NCBI RefSeq assembly: GCF_002954585.1
Contig: NZ_MSCI01000001.1
Span: forward strand, 930,001-994,000
DNA from: Vibrio chagasii
GTDB lineage: Bacteria > Pseudomonadota > Gammaproteobacteria > Enterobacterales > Vibrionaceae
Length of the DNA stretch: 64,000 nt
Reading direction: 5' to 3'
Shown here: positions 18,276 through 27,720 of the stretch, piece by piece
Position numbering within the stretch: the stretch's first letter is position 1
Layout: each line of letters opens with the position of its first letter
The notes under the pieces: generated by a model
The model's database searches: none
What the model saw: only the letters and a program-made list of their open reading frames with translations
Told to the model about the DNA's origin: nothing
Made by a program: the position numbers and the translations under genes

Positions 18276-18380
18276 AAAAACAATGAGATAGAAAAAAGCC
18301 TTCCCTAAAAACAAGAAAAAGGCCACTTAAAGCAAGTTGTGAGCAGGTAACAACAACGTTTTATAAATTAGGAAAGCCCA

Positions 18381-19592
18381 ATGAAATCTACGATTATTAT
18401 TGTGAGTCACGTCGTCAATGACGCAGTCACTCACGGCTTCGTACCGACAGCAAAAGCGATGGGGCTTAACGTCATACTGATCACAGATCACAAGCTCAGC
18501 CACCTAAAATTGAGTAATGATGACGAGCGTTTTAGCCCAGACGCAATTCTTGAATGTGATGTATTTAATCCACTTGAACTTATCGAAACCATCACAGAAC
18601 AAAACCTGAAACCTAGCGCTATTTTTAGTAACAGTGATCACTTGCAAACCTCTACTGCTATCTGTGCGCAATTCTTCGGCTTACCAGCAAAAGATTGGAC
18701 CGTAACGTTACAAGCAAAGAACAAGCACCTCACTCGCCAAGTTCTGAGCGATAAATCTTTACCCAATGTACAAAGTGAATTGATCTATCGCGATACTGAC
18801 TCTAAGTTGAACTTTACGTTTCCTGTCGTCGCCAAACCCAAAGAGGGCGTTGCCAGCATAGACGTCCAGCGTTGTAATTCTAAAACTGAGCTGGAAAATT
18901 ATTGCGAGCGCTTTTGGCAGAAACACCCAACGAGCCCAATCTTGGTTGAAGATTTTTTACAAGGCCCGCTGATCACCGTAGAAACCTTGGGAGACGGTGA
19001 AAACTTAGCTGTACTTGGTGGGTTTGATGTAGAGCTCTCTGAGCCTCCATTCTTTATTGAAACTGCTGCGACTTGGAATAGCGAAAGCAGCACTCAGTTC
19101 AAGGATGAATGTGTCAGACAATTGCAGGCATTTGGCGTGGGCTTCGGTGTTTGTCACAGTGAATTTATTATCACAAAGTCAGGCCCTGTATTAGTTGAAA
19201 TTAACTATCGCAGCATTGGAGATGGTCGTGAGTTCCTACTCGACAACCTAAGTGATGGGAAGTGGTTTAGCACCATTTTAAGCCTGCACCTTGGCAGCAA
19301 GCTAGATCCTTCATTCCAAATAGCTGGTAGTGCGAGTGTCCACTATATTGTGGCAAAACAGAGTGGTGTCATCGAGGGAACATCAACGTCTTTCGTTCAT
19401 CAAGATGGCGATATTGTCACGCAGCAGCAGGTACTCAAACACCCAGGTGACAACTTTCTACAAAGCTTTTCCAACAAAGATTACTTAGCGCGAATTTCTA
19501 TAGCATCACCCTCAGGACAAAGTTTAGATGCTGCTCTTCAACGCACTATTTCTCGATTCAATCTAACGTCAAACAGTGAGGTGAACGCATGA
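18381..19592 (+). CDS. pvsA: Vibrioferrin biosynthesis ATP-grasp ligase PvsA
   Basis: A 403-residue ATP-grasp enzyme. An N-terminal Rossmann-like part is followed by the ATP-binding lysine region FPVVAKPKEGVASIDVQ near 150-166, the second nucleotide-binding element ILVEDFLQGPLITVETLG near 190-207, and the metal-binding motif VEINYRSIGDGREF near 271-284. In vibrioferrin assembly a ligase of this type is thought to join alanine and 2-oxoglutarate; that step is taken from literature on the pathway, not from this sequence. It is the first of five coupled genes, and its stop overlaps the pvsB start as ATGA. Confidence 0.87.
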   Translation: MKSTIIIVSHVVNDAVTHGFVPTAKAMGLNVILITDHKLSHLKLSNDDERFSPDAILECDVFNPLELIETITEQNLKPSAIFSNSDHLQTSTAICAQFFGLPAKDWTVTLQAKNKHLTRQVLSDKSLPNVQSELIYRDTDSKLNFTFPVVAKPKEGVASIDVQRCNSKTELENYCERFWQKHPTSPILVEDFLQGPLITVETLGDGENLAVLGGFDVELSEPPFFIETAATWNSESSTQFKDECVRQLQAFGVGFGVCHSEFIITKSGPVLVEINYRSIGDGREFLLDNLSDGKWFSTILSLHLGSKLDPSFQIAGSASVHYIVAKQSGVIEGTSTSFVHQDGDIVTQQQVLKHPGDNFLQSFSNKDYLARISIASPSGQSLDAALQRTISRFNLTSNSEVNA

Positions 19593-21400
19593 ACAGCAAC
19601 GCTTCATACCTAACTCAGCGACTAGTGGACACTTGCCTTCGTGAAGACCTATTCGGCTTAGTGTCTAAAAGTCAGTTCACAGCCAGAACGCCTGCTACCC
19701 TTACTAGTTCTAATTACCCGGATGAGCAAGCATGGGCTATCTTTTCCCATTCTGATTTCACGCTTTACCTACCCGTCACGCCAAGTTACTACATGCAGCG
19801 CTGGGTTTACGGTTCTCCCAATGGGATGGATGGTAGTGGCTGGTTAATCGAGAAAAAGGGCCAGTTTGAACTTCAGCATGACTATCATGATTGGATACAA
19901 TTGCTAAAAGCGTGTGCACATGAAAGCTCCCACCCATTGCTAGATGGTTACTTACAAGAACTGGAATGTGCAGAGGAACACAAAGCACTATGTGATAACG
20001 CTTTCCAGCAACATTCTAATTCATTAATGCAGCCGATTTCTAAGCTGACGCATTGGAACCAAAAATTACTGCGCGCTGATCAAATCGCGTCGTACCTTGA
20101 TCACCCTTATTATCCAACCGCTCGCGCAAAGTTTGGTTTGAGTGATACAGACCTCAAGCAATATGCTCCAGAGTTTGCACAAAGCTTTGCTCTGCGTTGG
20201 CTCGCGATTGATAAGTCACTCGTCACTCTGACAAGTTCGCAGCCACAATGCTGGCCAACCATGGAGCAAGTAGGTCTACCGGGCGACTTTGCTGTGAGTC
20301 ATCATTTATTCCCAGCACACCCTTTAACACTCCAAGGCCTTGAGTCTCTTCCTGAAGGCATTATTGAAGCCCCTAATCCATTCCTTGAGGTTACGCCTAC
20401 ACTATCGGTGCGTACCGTTGTTGTGAATTCTGCACCACATATTCACATCAAAGTACCACTTATCATGCGTTCTCTAGGTACCAAAAACATTCGCTTAATC
20501 AAGCCTTCAACTCTTTATGATGGACACTGGTTCGAGCGCCTATTAACGCATCTGGAACAAAATGATAGCGACTTACAAGGCACGCTATTTCATTGCAATG
20601 AGAAACACGGTGGACACGTAGGAGATGACAAGAGCTTCGCTTACATCGTGCGTGAATATCCATTGAACCATTCGCAAGATAAAGCACTCGTTCCCGTTGC
20701 CGCGTTGGCTAGCCCAATGCCCGATGGCCGCTTGTTCTTAGAGCACCTCGCCGAACAGTATTATCACAATGACACGTTAACTTGGTTTAAGGATTACGTT
20801 GACTTACTTTCAAAAGTACATCTGAGATTGTGGCTTCAATACGGCATTGCATTGGAGTCCAACCAACAGAACGCCATTATAGCCTTTGATAAGCTGGGAA
20901 AAATGACCCTAGCGATGAAGGACAATGATGCAGCGCGAATTTGGCCTGAACGATTTCAAAGCTTTGAACATCTCTCGCCGATTAAGTGCGATCAATTACT
21001 GGATCAGCGTATTAAAGTAGACGAGGAGCTGGCTCTTGGTCAGATGTTCACGACCATCACGTTACAGCTAGATATTGCGGCGATTGTTGAAGCAATGGCC
21101 GCACAAGCTATTGCGCCATCGGCTGACCTTTACAAAATAGTGGCAACTAGCCTTTCACTTCAGCTAGAGCAACTTCGCAATCAAGGTCATGACGTTTCAC
21201 TTGCCAACAAGATGCTATTTGAATCACCGAACCTGTACGCCAAGTATTTATTAAGCTCAGGCAGTTTGCTCTCAAAAGAAGCCTCCGGTGCTAGCGATAT
21301 AAACAAATTTTATGGGTTATCGGCTCCGAACTTCTTACTACTTACCAGTGAAGGGGCACAACACGCTTACTTAGAATCCATCAAACAGAGCGTGAACTAA
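19589..21400 (+). CDS. pvsB: NRPS-independent siderophore synthetase PvsB
   Basis: A 603-residue IucA/IucC-family (NIS) synthetase. It shows FPAHPLTLQGLESLP near 231-245, then LSVRTVVVNSAPHIHIKVP near 271-289 and the helix RLWLQYGIALESNQQNAI near 412-429, the regions that bind ATP and a carboxylate substrate in this family. NIS enzymes adenylate a carboxyl group and condense it with an amine or alcohol. PvsB is believed to perform the second condensation that completes vibrioferrin. It overlaps pvsA by four bases and is followed after six bases by pvsC. Confidence 0.87.
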   Translation: MNSNASYLTQRLVDTCLREDLFGLVSKSQFTARTPATLTSSNYPDEQAWAIFSHSDFTLYLPVTPSYYMQRWVYGSPNGMDGSGWLIEKKGQFELQHDYHDWIQLLKACAHESSHPLLDGYLQELECAEEHKALCDNAFQQHSNSLMQPISKLTHWNQKLLRADQIASYLDHPYYPTARAKFGLSDTDLKQYAPEFAQSFALRWLAIDKSLVTLTSSQPQCWPTMEQVGLPGDFAVSHHLFPAHPLTLQGLESLPEGIIEAPNPFLEVTPTLSVRTVVVNSAPHIHIKVPLIMRSLGTKNIRLIKPSTLYDGHWFERLLTHLEQNDSDLQGTLFHCNEKHGGHVGDDKSFAYIVREYPLNHSQDKALVPVAALASPMPDGRLFLEHLAEQYYHNDTLTWFKDYVDLLSKVHLRLWLQYGIALESNQQNAIIAFDKLGKMTLAMKDNDAARIWPERFQSFEHLSPIKCDQLLDQRIKVDEELALGQMFTTITLQLDIAAIVEAMAAQAIAPSADLYKIVATSLSLQLEQLRNQGHDVSLANKMLFESPNLYAKYLLSSGSLLSKEASGASDINKFYGLSAPNFLLLTSEGAQHAYLESIKQSVN

Positions 21401-21406
21401 CCCACC

Positions 21407-22615
21407 ATGACCAAACTCATTTATTGTGTGCTGCTCTGCCACTTCATCGCGGCATTTGCAGCCTTAGGTATGCCTCTGTTTTTACCTATGGTGTTACCGA
21501 CACTTGGCGCACATATCGATTCAGATTGGGCTGGCATTTTATTTGTTTTGCCAACCTTTTGTACTGCGTTAGCTGCACGATTTTGGGGGCAGTTTGCTGA
21601 TAAATTTGGCAGACGTCGCTCTCTATTACGAGCACAGCTAGGGCTTGCTGCCGGGTTCGCTCTGTGTGGTTTGGCAGATAGCCTAACGATTTTTGTGTTT
21701 GGTCTTATTGTTCAAGGAACCTTTGGTGGCACCATGGCCGCCTCGAATAGCTACCTATCAAGTCAAATTAAAGATGCAAAGACCCTCGGAACTTCACTGA
21801 ATAAGACCCAGCTTTCTGCTCGTTTGGCATTGATTGTCGCACCCATCGGCCTAGGTTGGACATTGTCAGACACGAGTCCGCTCAATGCGTATCTGTGGTT
21901 GTCTGCCTTGCCTTTATTAGCATTGGCAATCACGCTAACGCTCCCTGCTGATAACTTAGAGAAATTGGATGCAGAGAAAGAAGCAAAAAAACAAGCAACA
22001 AGTCAAAGAGAACAAGCAACACACAAGCCGTTACGCCATCTCTACTGGGTGTTCGGTGTACAGTTCTGCTTTGCTTTTTCGATGGTCGTCACCTTCCCCT
22101 ATTTCTCACCTTTTGTGCAGCAATACGGTGTGACAAACCAAGCGTGGATAGGCTTTTTATACGCCCTTCCACATGGTGTTTACTTACTCTTTGCCGGAAA
22201 AGTTCATCTGTTTTCAGAGAGGCTCAACCGCCGTCATCCGCAAAATACCTTGTACCTTGGTTTTGGCTTGCTCTCAGTAAGCACAGCGATGCACCTGATA
22301 CCGGACCAAACAGCGCTGATCATCGCACGAGTTGTTTTTGGGCTTGGGATGGTCTGTTGCTACCAAGGGCTGCATCAAGCCTTAGCCAACCAAATCGACC
22401 GACAACAAAGTGGCAAGATATTTTCGCGATTTGATGCCATGTCTAAATGGGGTGGCGTTGCAGCAGGATTAAGCGCGTCTTTTATATCAAGCTTAGGGTG
22501 GCTTGAGGTTCCTTTCTTACTTTCTACTTTGATCAGCTTTAGTACTGCTATCGCAATGATCATGCTTTCAAAATTTGGACATCGACATGTTAAACACTCA
22601 TTCATATCCAACTGA
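21407..22615 (+). CDS. pvsC: MFS exporter of vibrioferrin PvsC
   Basis: A 402-residue major facilitator with about twelve membrane helices and a charged central loop (about 185-205). The loop between helices 2 and 3 has the MFS pattern GQFADKFGRRRSLLRAQLG near 58-76. Its place between two NIS synthetase genes supports export of the finished siderophore across the inner membrane, the role assigned to PvsC in V. parahaemolyticus. No clear ribosome-binding site precedes the ATG, so translation probably depends on coupling from pvsB. It overlaps pvsD by 29 bases. Confidence 0.86.
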   Translation: MTKLIYCVLLCHFIAAFAALGMPLFLPMVLPTLGAHIDSDWAGILFVLPTFCTALAARFWGQFADKFGRRRSLLRAQLGLAAGFALCGLADSLTIFVFGLIVQGTFGGTMAASNSYLSSQIKDAKTLGTSLNKTQLSARLALIVAPIGLGWTLSDTSPLNAYLWLSALPLLALAITLTLPADNLEKLDAEKEAKKQATSQREQATHKPLRHLYWVFGVQFCFAFSMVVTFPYFSPFVQQYGVTNQAWIGFLYALPHGVYLLFAGKVHLFSERLNRRHPQNTLYLGFGLLSVSTAMHLIPDQTALIIARVVFGLGMVCCYQGLHQALANQIDRQQSGKIFSRFDAMSKWGGVAAGLSASFISSLGWLEVPFLLSTLISFSTAIAMIMLSKFGHRHVKHSFISN

Positions 22616-24452
22616 GAACCGAGCTGAAAACAAGACACAAATAAATCACAGTCAGGTTCGGCTCAATCAAGAAAAAGCCCAATTAAACACCATCATGGGC
22701 GTAGTGAATTGCTACCTGCGTGAATACGCGATACCGAACAAACAAGTTGATTGGTGCTTCAACTCAGCATCACTTCCGCAGACGTTAAAAAGAAACTTTA
22801 CGGCCAAACAACGTGTGGCAATACATCTCCCACAGCAAAATCAGGCTCAAGAAAGTGACGTGCTAGTCCTGCCTGTTGAGTACGTCAGTAAGCTAGGAAA
22901 AGTAAAACTTTTAGATACACCTTGGTCGAAAATGGCTGGTACTGGCTGGTCTAAATTAGACGCAACTCAAACCCTAACACTGTTACTCAATTACCTTAAA
23001 CAAGCATTAATGATTCCTTTCAACCATGAGTTGATAGAACAAATGCAGAACAGCTTGCTGGTCACCGAGCAATTCCTAAACGCCGACAGTACACTCCAGC
23101 AGCATAATGCCTTTATCGCGTCAGAACAGTCACTCCTCTGGGGACATACTTTTCATCCAACACCAAAAAGTCGTTCTGGTGTAAGTATGGATGACTTACT
23201 GGCTTGCTCTCCGGAAGTTGGCGCGAAGGTGCCTCTGTATTGGTTTGAGGTGGAGGCAGCTTTACTGGATATATTGCGCTCAGATACGCGTACATCACCT
23301 GAAGCGATGCTCGAACAATTGGCCCCAAAAGAAAGTGATTCAGAATCAAAATTACTTTATCCGTGCCACCCATGGGAAAGCTACACACTTCTACAAAATC
23401 CAGCAGTTCAACGTGCGATTGAACAAGGAAAAATTACACCATTAGGCCTAGGTGGAGACAAACTGTTACCCACTTCATCCGTGCGTACTCTCTATCACCC
23501 AGACATGGAATGGTTTGCTAAGTTTTCCATCAATGTACGTTTGACTAACTGTGTTCGAAAAAACGCATGGTATGAACTCGACAGTGCTGTTCAGTTAACT
23601 TCTATTCTACGTTCGATAAAAGAGAGCGAGCAGCTGCGTAACCCTATATTCAAGGTGATGAGTGAGCCATACGCAACAACACTGAATCTAGAATCTATCG
23701 CAGGGCAAGAGACTGACGACATCATAAAAGCGCGTGAATCATTTGGCATTTTGTATCGCGAGAACTTCACACTTAGTGAAACCGACGTTCTACAACCGAC
23801 GTTGGCAGGTTCGCTGTTTGCTTATGATCGTGAAGGAAACAGCTGCATAGCGACCCAGCTAAAACAAAAAGCGAAAGCGACACAAAGCCAGTATGAGAGT
23901 GTCGCTACCTTGTGGTTTGAGCGCTACTTGCATTGCTTGATTCCAGGCGTGTTTAACTATTACTTCAAACATGGGGTCGCATTTGAACCTCACTTACAAA
24001 ACACGCTGATTGGTTTCGAAAAAGGCATGCCTTGTTGCGTGTGGATTCGTGATTTAGAAGGCACAAAATTGTTACCTGAATTCTGGCCTTCAGAGACATT
24101 ACAACAGCTTTCAGAACGAGCCCGACAATCGGTTTACTACAGCCGAGAACAAGGCTGGAATCGCATTGGTTACTGCACCTTTATTAACAACATAAGTGAA
24201 GCCATATTCTTTATTGCTGAGGGAGACGCCAAACTTGAACAGACGTTGTGGGAATTATTGAAAGAATCCATTGTTCGTTGGCAGTCAATCAATGGTAAGC
24301 AACCAGAGTTAGTTGCGTTACTTGATGGCGGCTTCTTCCCAAGTAAGAACAACTTCACCACTCGCTTGATGCAAAATGCCGACAAAGAGTCGAGTTACAC
24401 GCTAATTGCGACACCGTGGGCGACTCAAAACACAGGAGAAAATCATGACTAA
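22587..24452 (+). CDS. pvsD: NRPS-independent siderophore synthetase PvsD
   Basis: A 621-residue IucA/IucC-family synthetase. It has YPCHPWESYTLLQNPAVQ near 255-272, TSSVRTLYHPDMEWFAKFSI near 297-316, the conserved lysine in that stretch, and FKHGVAFEPHLQNTLIGFE near 464-482. PvsD is thought to condense citrate with serine (or ethanolamine) as the first NIS step. The ORF can be read from a TTG at 22575; I prefer the ATG at 22587, inside the end of pvsC. It overlaps pvsE by eight bases. All core family motifs are present, and nothing suggests decay. Confidence 0.87.
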   Translation: MLNTHSYPTENRAENKTQINHSQVRLNQEKAQLNTIMGVVNCYLREYAIPNKQVDWCFNSASLPQTLKRNFTAKQRVAIHLPQQNQAQESDVLVLPVEYVSKLGKVKLLDTPWSKMAGTGWSKLDATQTLTLLLNYLKQALMIPFNHELIEQMQNSLLVTEQFLNADSTLQQHNAFIASEQSLLWGHTFHPTPKSRSGVSMDDLLACSPEVGAKVPLYWFEVEAALLDILRSDTRTSPEAMLEQLAPKESDSESKLLYPCHPWESYTLLQNPAVQRAIEQGKITPLGLGGDKLLPTSSVRTLYHPDMEWFAKFSINVRLTNCVRKNAWYELDSAVQLTSILRSIKESEQLRNPIFKVMSEPYATTLNLESIAGQETDDIIKARESFGILYRENFTLSETDVLQPTLAGSLFAYDREGNSCIATQLKQKAKATQSQYESVATLWFERYLHCLIPGVFNYYFKHGVAFEPHLQNTLIGFEKGMPCCVWIRDLEGTKLLPEFWPSETLQQLSERARQSVYYSREQGWNRIGYCTFINNISEAIFFIAEGDAKLEQTLWELLKESIVRWQSINGKQPELVALLDGGFFPSKNNFTTRLMQNADKESSYTLIATPWATQNTGENHD

Positions 24453-25647
24453 GCCAACTCTGCTTCCTTCTCACATCGAGCAAGAAATAAAACAACTCGC
24501 GAACCAGCAGGATCAGCCGTTATGTGCTTACCTGTATGACCTTAATACGCTTGAACAGCACATAAAGCAGATGCGTCATGTATTGCCCAAAAACGTAGAG
24601 TTGTTTTATGCCGCAAAGGCCAACCCTTCTGCGCCTATCTTGAGAACCTTGGCGCCTTACGTTGATGGGTTTGAAGCGGCATCTGGCGGTGAACTTAGCC
24701 ACCTGCAGCAGCAACTGCTAAATAAACCACTGATCTTTGGTGGCCCAGGGAAAATGCCAAGCGAATTAGAACAAGCAATACAACTTGATCTGGATGCCAT
24801 CCATGTAGAAAGTATTACGGAACTTCAGCGCATCGGAGCTTTAACACAAAAGTTGAATAGACCCGCTTCCATCTTTCTGCGCATGAATATCGATATTGGC
24901 GACATCACACTCAGCAAGCTAGCCATGGGTGGAAAACCGACTCCATTTGGTTTCGATGAAGCAGAGCTGGATAACGCCATCATGTATTTACGTGATTTCC
25001 CATTGATAGAGCTGAAAGGCTTCCACTTTCACCTGATGTCTCATCAACTCGATGTTGGTCGTCACTTAGCACTCGTTCAACGTTATTTCCAAGTGGTTAA
25101 ACATTGGAAAGAACAATACTCGCTTGAAGATCTCATTATTAACCTCGGTGGTGGTATGGGGATCAATTACCAAGATCCTAGTCAACATTTCCCGTGGATA
25201 GAATTTTGCGACAAATTAGAATTCTTGATCGCTGAAGAACATATGCAAGATTGGAAACTGCGCTTTGAGTGTGGACGCTATATCTCAGCTCCTTGCGGCT
25301 ACTATGTGATGGAAGTGTTAGACATCAAACAGAACCTTGGCGAAAACTTTGTTATTGCTCGTGGCGGCACGCATCATTTCCGTACACCAGCAGCACAAAG
25401 CCATGATCACCCTTTTGCTGTCGTGTACAATCATCAGCACTCGACCATTTCGAATCCAATCCACCACACTACTGCCAATTTAGTTGGTCAGTTATGCACA
25501 CCAAAAGACGTACTCGCTCGAAACCAAAGCATTGAGTACATCGACATCGGTGACTATCTTGTGTTCACCTTAGCAGGAGCATATGCATGGAATATTTCTC
25601 ACCAGAACTTTTTAATGCATGAGCCGCCTATATTTCACTACTTTTGA
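24445..25647 (+). CDS. pvsE: PLP-dependent decarboxylase PvsE
   Basis: A 400-residue fold-type III PLP enzyme related to diaminopimelate and ornithine decarboxylases. The PLP lysine lies in FYAAKANPSAP near 49-59, the phosphate-binding glycines in LGGGMGINY near 232-240, and FECGRYISAPCGYYV near 272-286 is the usual barrel-end motif. It supplies the ethanolamine part of vibrioferrin by removing the serine carboxyl, free or citrate-bound; the timing is not visible here. I chose the ATG at 24445 because AGGAG lies seven bases upstream. It is last in the pvs operon, and a terminator follows at about 80 bases. Confidence 0.88.
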   Translation: MTKPTLLPSHIEQEIKQLANQQDQPLCAYLYDLNTLEQHIKQMRHVLPKNVELFYAAKANPSAPILRTLAPYVDGFEAASGGELSHLQQQLLNKPLIFGGPGKMPSELEQAIQLDLDAIHVESITELQRIGALTQKLNRPASIFLRMNIDIGDITLSKLAMGGKPTPFGFDEAELDNAIMYLRDFPLIELKGFHFHLMSHQLDVGRHLALVQRYFQVVKHWKEQYSLEDLIINLGGGMGINYQDPSQHFPWIEFCDKLEFLIAEEHMQDWKLRFECGRYISAPCGYYVMEVLDIKQNLGENFVIARGGTHHFRTPAAQSHDHPFAVVYNHQHSTISNPIHHTTANLVGQLCTPKDVLARNQSIEYIDIGDYLVFTLAGAYAWNISHQNFLMHEPPIFHYF

Positions 25648-25728
25648 GCTTCGAGAAAACCAAGATAAAGCTTTGGAACTTAATGTCATCCATAAACGAG
25701 CTGTCATCTAGGTAATACCTCGTAAACA

Positions 25729-25765
25729 AAAAGGCGCTAGTAAACCATCGCTCACTAGCGCCTTT
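25729..25765. terminator. Bidirectional terminator, pvsE / benE-like
   Basis: AAAGGCGCTAGT and ACTAGCGCCTTT form a perfect 12-base stem between convergent genes, with A/T runs on both sides. Confidence 0.88.
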
Positions 25766-25777
25766 CATCAAGCATCA

Positions 25778-26971
25778 CTATGACTGAGCTTGTGAAGCTC
25801 TATTATCCCCATTCGTTCTGACTTTGTAATTGTGTAACCAGCAACAAAGTAATCCAATACAAAGCCCCCAGAACGCACTTCCGATACCCAATAAATTCGT
25901 ACCAGAAGCTGTAAATAAGAACGTAAACAGCGCTGGCTCTCTGTAGTGGCTGTCAGCCATCGAGACAGCTAAGCAATTCATTAATGTAGGCATCACTGCT
26001 AACCCCGCAACAGCGATAACTACCGCTGGAGGAACCGCACTAAACAGCGACACAAATGACATCCCCATCACGCCAGCCAATAAATAGAACACGCCCATCG
26101 AAATCCCTGCCATATAACGTGTTTTCGGGTCGTCATCGGCATTAGGACCCATACAGATCGCTCCGGTGATTGCGGCAAGGTTATACGCAAAGCCTCCGAG
26201 TGGCGCTAATAGTAACCCTGTCACACCTGTGGTAGTGATGATCTTGGATGAATCCACTTGGTACCCATTTGCTTTTAGCACGGCAAACCCCGGTAAGTTC
26301 TGCGAAGCCATCGTTACGATGAACAGCGGAATACCTACGCTGATAAGAGAAAAGAATTCGAAATCAGGCATTATGAATACCGGTGCCGTTAAACCTAGCG
26401 TGACCTGACTGACATCGAGCTTGCCAAGACCAATACACATCACCAAAGCAATGGCGAAAATGCTTGGGATGAGTAAATTTCCTAACCTCGACTTCGCCAA
26501 AACAAACACAGCAAGCATGACCACCACTATCTGTACTTCTTCCATTAACGACGTAAACAAGCCCAAACCGAACTGCAATAAAATCCCCGCCAGCATGGCC
26601 GAGGCAATCGATGTTGGAATCTGTTTCAGTACCCTTTCAAATATTCCGGCCATACCGACTAGCGTGATCAACAGCGAACTAAACAGGAATACAGCAACCG
26701 ACTGATTCATCGTCAGACCTTCAAGCGAAGTAATCAACAGTGCAGCGCCCGGCGTCGACCAAGCCGTCACAACCGGTTTCTTGTAGCAGAAAGAAAGCAA
26801 TATCGTGGTTGCCCCCATGCCAATTCCCAACGCCCAGAACCATGACGCGACCTGCTCTTGAGTTGCTCCGGCACTCATAGCAGCTTGGTAAATGATCGCT
26901 GCGGCGCTCGCATACCCAATAAATACAGCAATAAATCCCGTACTGACGTGGGAAAATTTTAGCTTAGTCAT
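25778..26971 (-). CDS. benE: BenE-family permease
   Basis: A 397-residue inner-membrane protein with about twelve helices, matching the benzoate/H+ symporter BenE family over its full length. Typical are GYASAAAIIYQAA near 20-32, VTAWSTPGAALL near 68-79, and FAYNLAAITGAICMGPNADDDP near 258-279 read in two parts. Benzoate genes are absent, so the true substrate is open. It is divergent from an XRE-cupin regulator, and the palindromic operator between them implies control by that protein. Confidence 0.85.
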   Translation of the reverse strand: MTKLKFSHVSTGFIAVFIGYASAAAIIYQAAMSAGATQEQVASWFWALGIGMGATTILLSFCYKKPVVTAWSTPGAALLITSLEGLTMNQSVAVFLFSSLLITLVGMAGIFERVLKQIPTSIASAMLAGILLQFGLGLFTSLMEEVQIVVVMLAVFVLAKSRLGNLLIPSIFAIALVMCIGLGKLDVSQVTLGLTAPVFIMPDFEFFSLISVGIPLFIVTMASQNLPGFAVLKANGYQVDSSKIITTTGVTGLLLAPLGGFAYNLAAITGAICMGPNADDDPKTRYMAGISMGVFYLLAGVMGMSFVSLFSAVPPAVVIAVAGLAVMPTLMNCLAVSMADSHYREPALFTFLFTASGTNLLGIGSAFWGLCIGLLCCWLHNYKVRTNGDNRASQAQS

Positions 26972-26986
26972 GTTATTTTATTCCTA

Positions 26987-27040
26987 TGTGCGTTATAACG
27001 TCCATAGCTAAACCTAGCACTTGTGCGCTATAACGCACAA
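26987..27040. promoter_or_regulatory. Two-copy palindromic operator between benE-like gene and XRE-cupin regulator
   Basis: A perfect dyad TTGTGCG-CTATAA-CGCACAA occupies 27021-27040. A second, imperfect copy, ATGTGCG-TTATAA-CGTCCAT, sits at 26987-27004. The centres are 35 bases apart, on the same face of the helix to within about one-third of a turn. The region is the only one available for both promoters, so binding by the XRE-cupin protein at 27073 is the natural reading. Confidence 0.75.
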
Positions 27041-27072
27041 GCTGTTTATAGATAAAATCTTGTAGAAAAAGT

Positions 27073-27633
27073 ATGCAAACAGAAATTAAAGTCGGTACTA
27101 ACTTAAAACGCCTACGCCAAGAAAAAGGCTGGAGCCTAGATAAAGCAGCAAAAGCAACAGGCGTAAGTAAAGCTATGTTAGGTCAAATTGAACGTGGAGA
27201 ATCCAGTCCTACCGTCGCTAAGCTCTGGCAGATCGCATCCGGGTTTGAAGTGTCATTTTCCAGTTTCATCGCAGAAAGTTCGAGCAATGAACTTACGAGT
27301 TTGTTTAGAGATGCAAACGAGCTAAGACGTGAGGAGTATAACGTTGGCTTTTTCGTCAGTTTATTATTTCCTTTTGAGGAAGCACTTGGGTTTGAGATCT
27401 TCGAGCTAACCCTCGCCCCGGGCTATCAGCATGAATCCAAGCCGCATAACACTGGCGTTACCGAGCACATATTATGTATTTCAGGAGAGATGGCTGTACT
27501 ATTTGATGGTGAATGGCAAACATTACAAGCTGGTCAAGCCGTTCGCTTTAACGCTAACCAAAAGCACGGATATAAGAACCTCGGTGAAGACAATGCAGTG
27601 TTCCATAACGTCATCCACTACCCTGAAAAATAG
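27073..27633 (+). CDS. XRE-family regulator with C-terminal cupin sensor
   Basis: A 186-residue two-domain regulator. The helix-turn-helix (residues 8-62) reads LKRLRQEKGWSLDKAAKATG and then KAMLGQIERGESSPTVAKLW. The cupin domain (about 105-183) has the pattern PGYQHESKPHNTGVTEHIL and GEWQTLQAGQAVRFNA. Such proteins bind a small ligand in the cupin and control an adjacent transporter or catabolic gene, here the divergent BenE permease and probably themselves. The ligand is unknown. Confidence 0.88.
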   Translation: MQTEIKVGTNLKRLRQEKGWSLDKAAKATGVSKAMLGQIERGESSPTVAKLWQIASGFEVSFSSFIAESSSNELTSLFRDANELRREEYNVGFFVSLLFPFEEALGFEIFELTLAPGYQHESKPHNTGVTEHILCISGEMAVLFDGEWQTLQAGQAVRFNANQKHGYKNLGEDNAVFHNVIHYPEK

Positions 27634-27720
27634 AGGTCAATCTACACATACGACCATTTATCTAGTATTAAAAACAGTGAAAGGATATGCATCTATTAGA
27701 ATTAGGGAGCCCATAATCAA

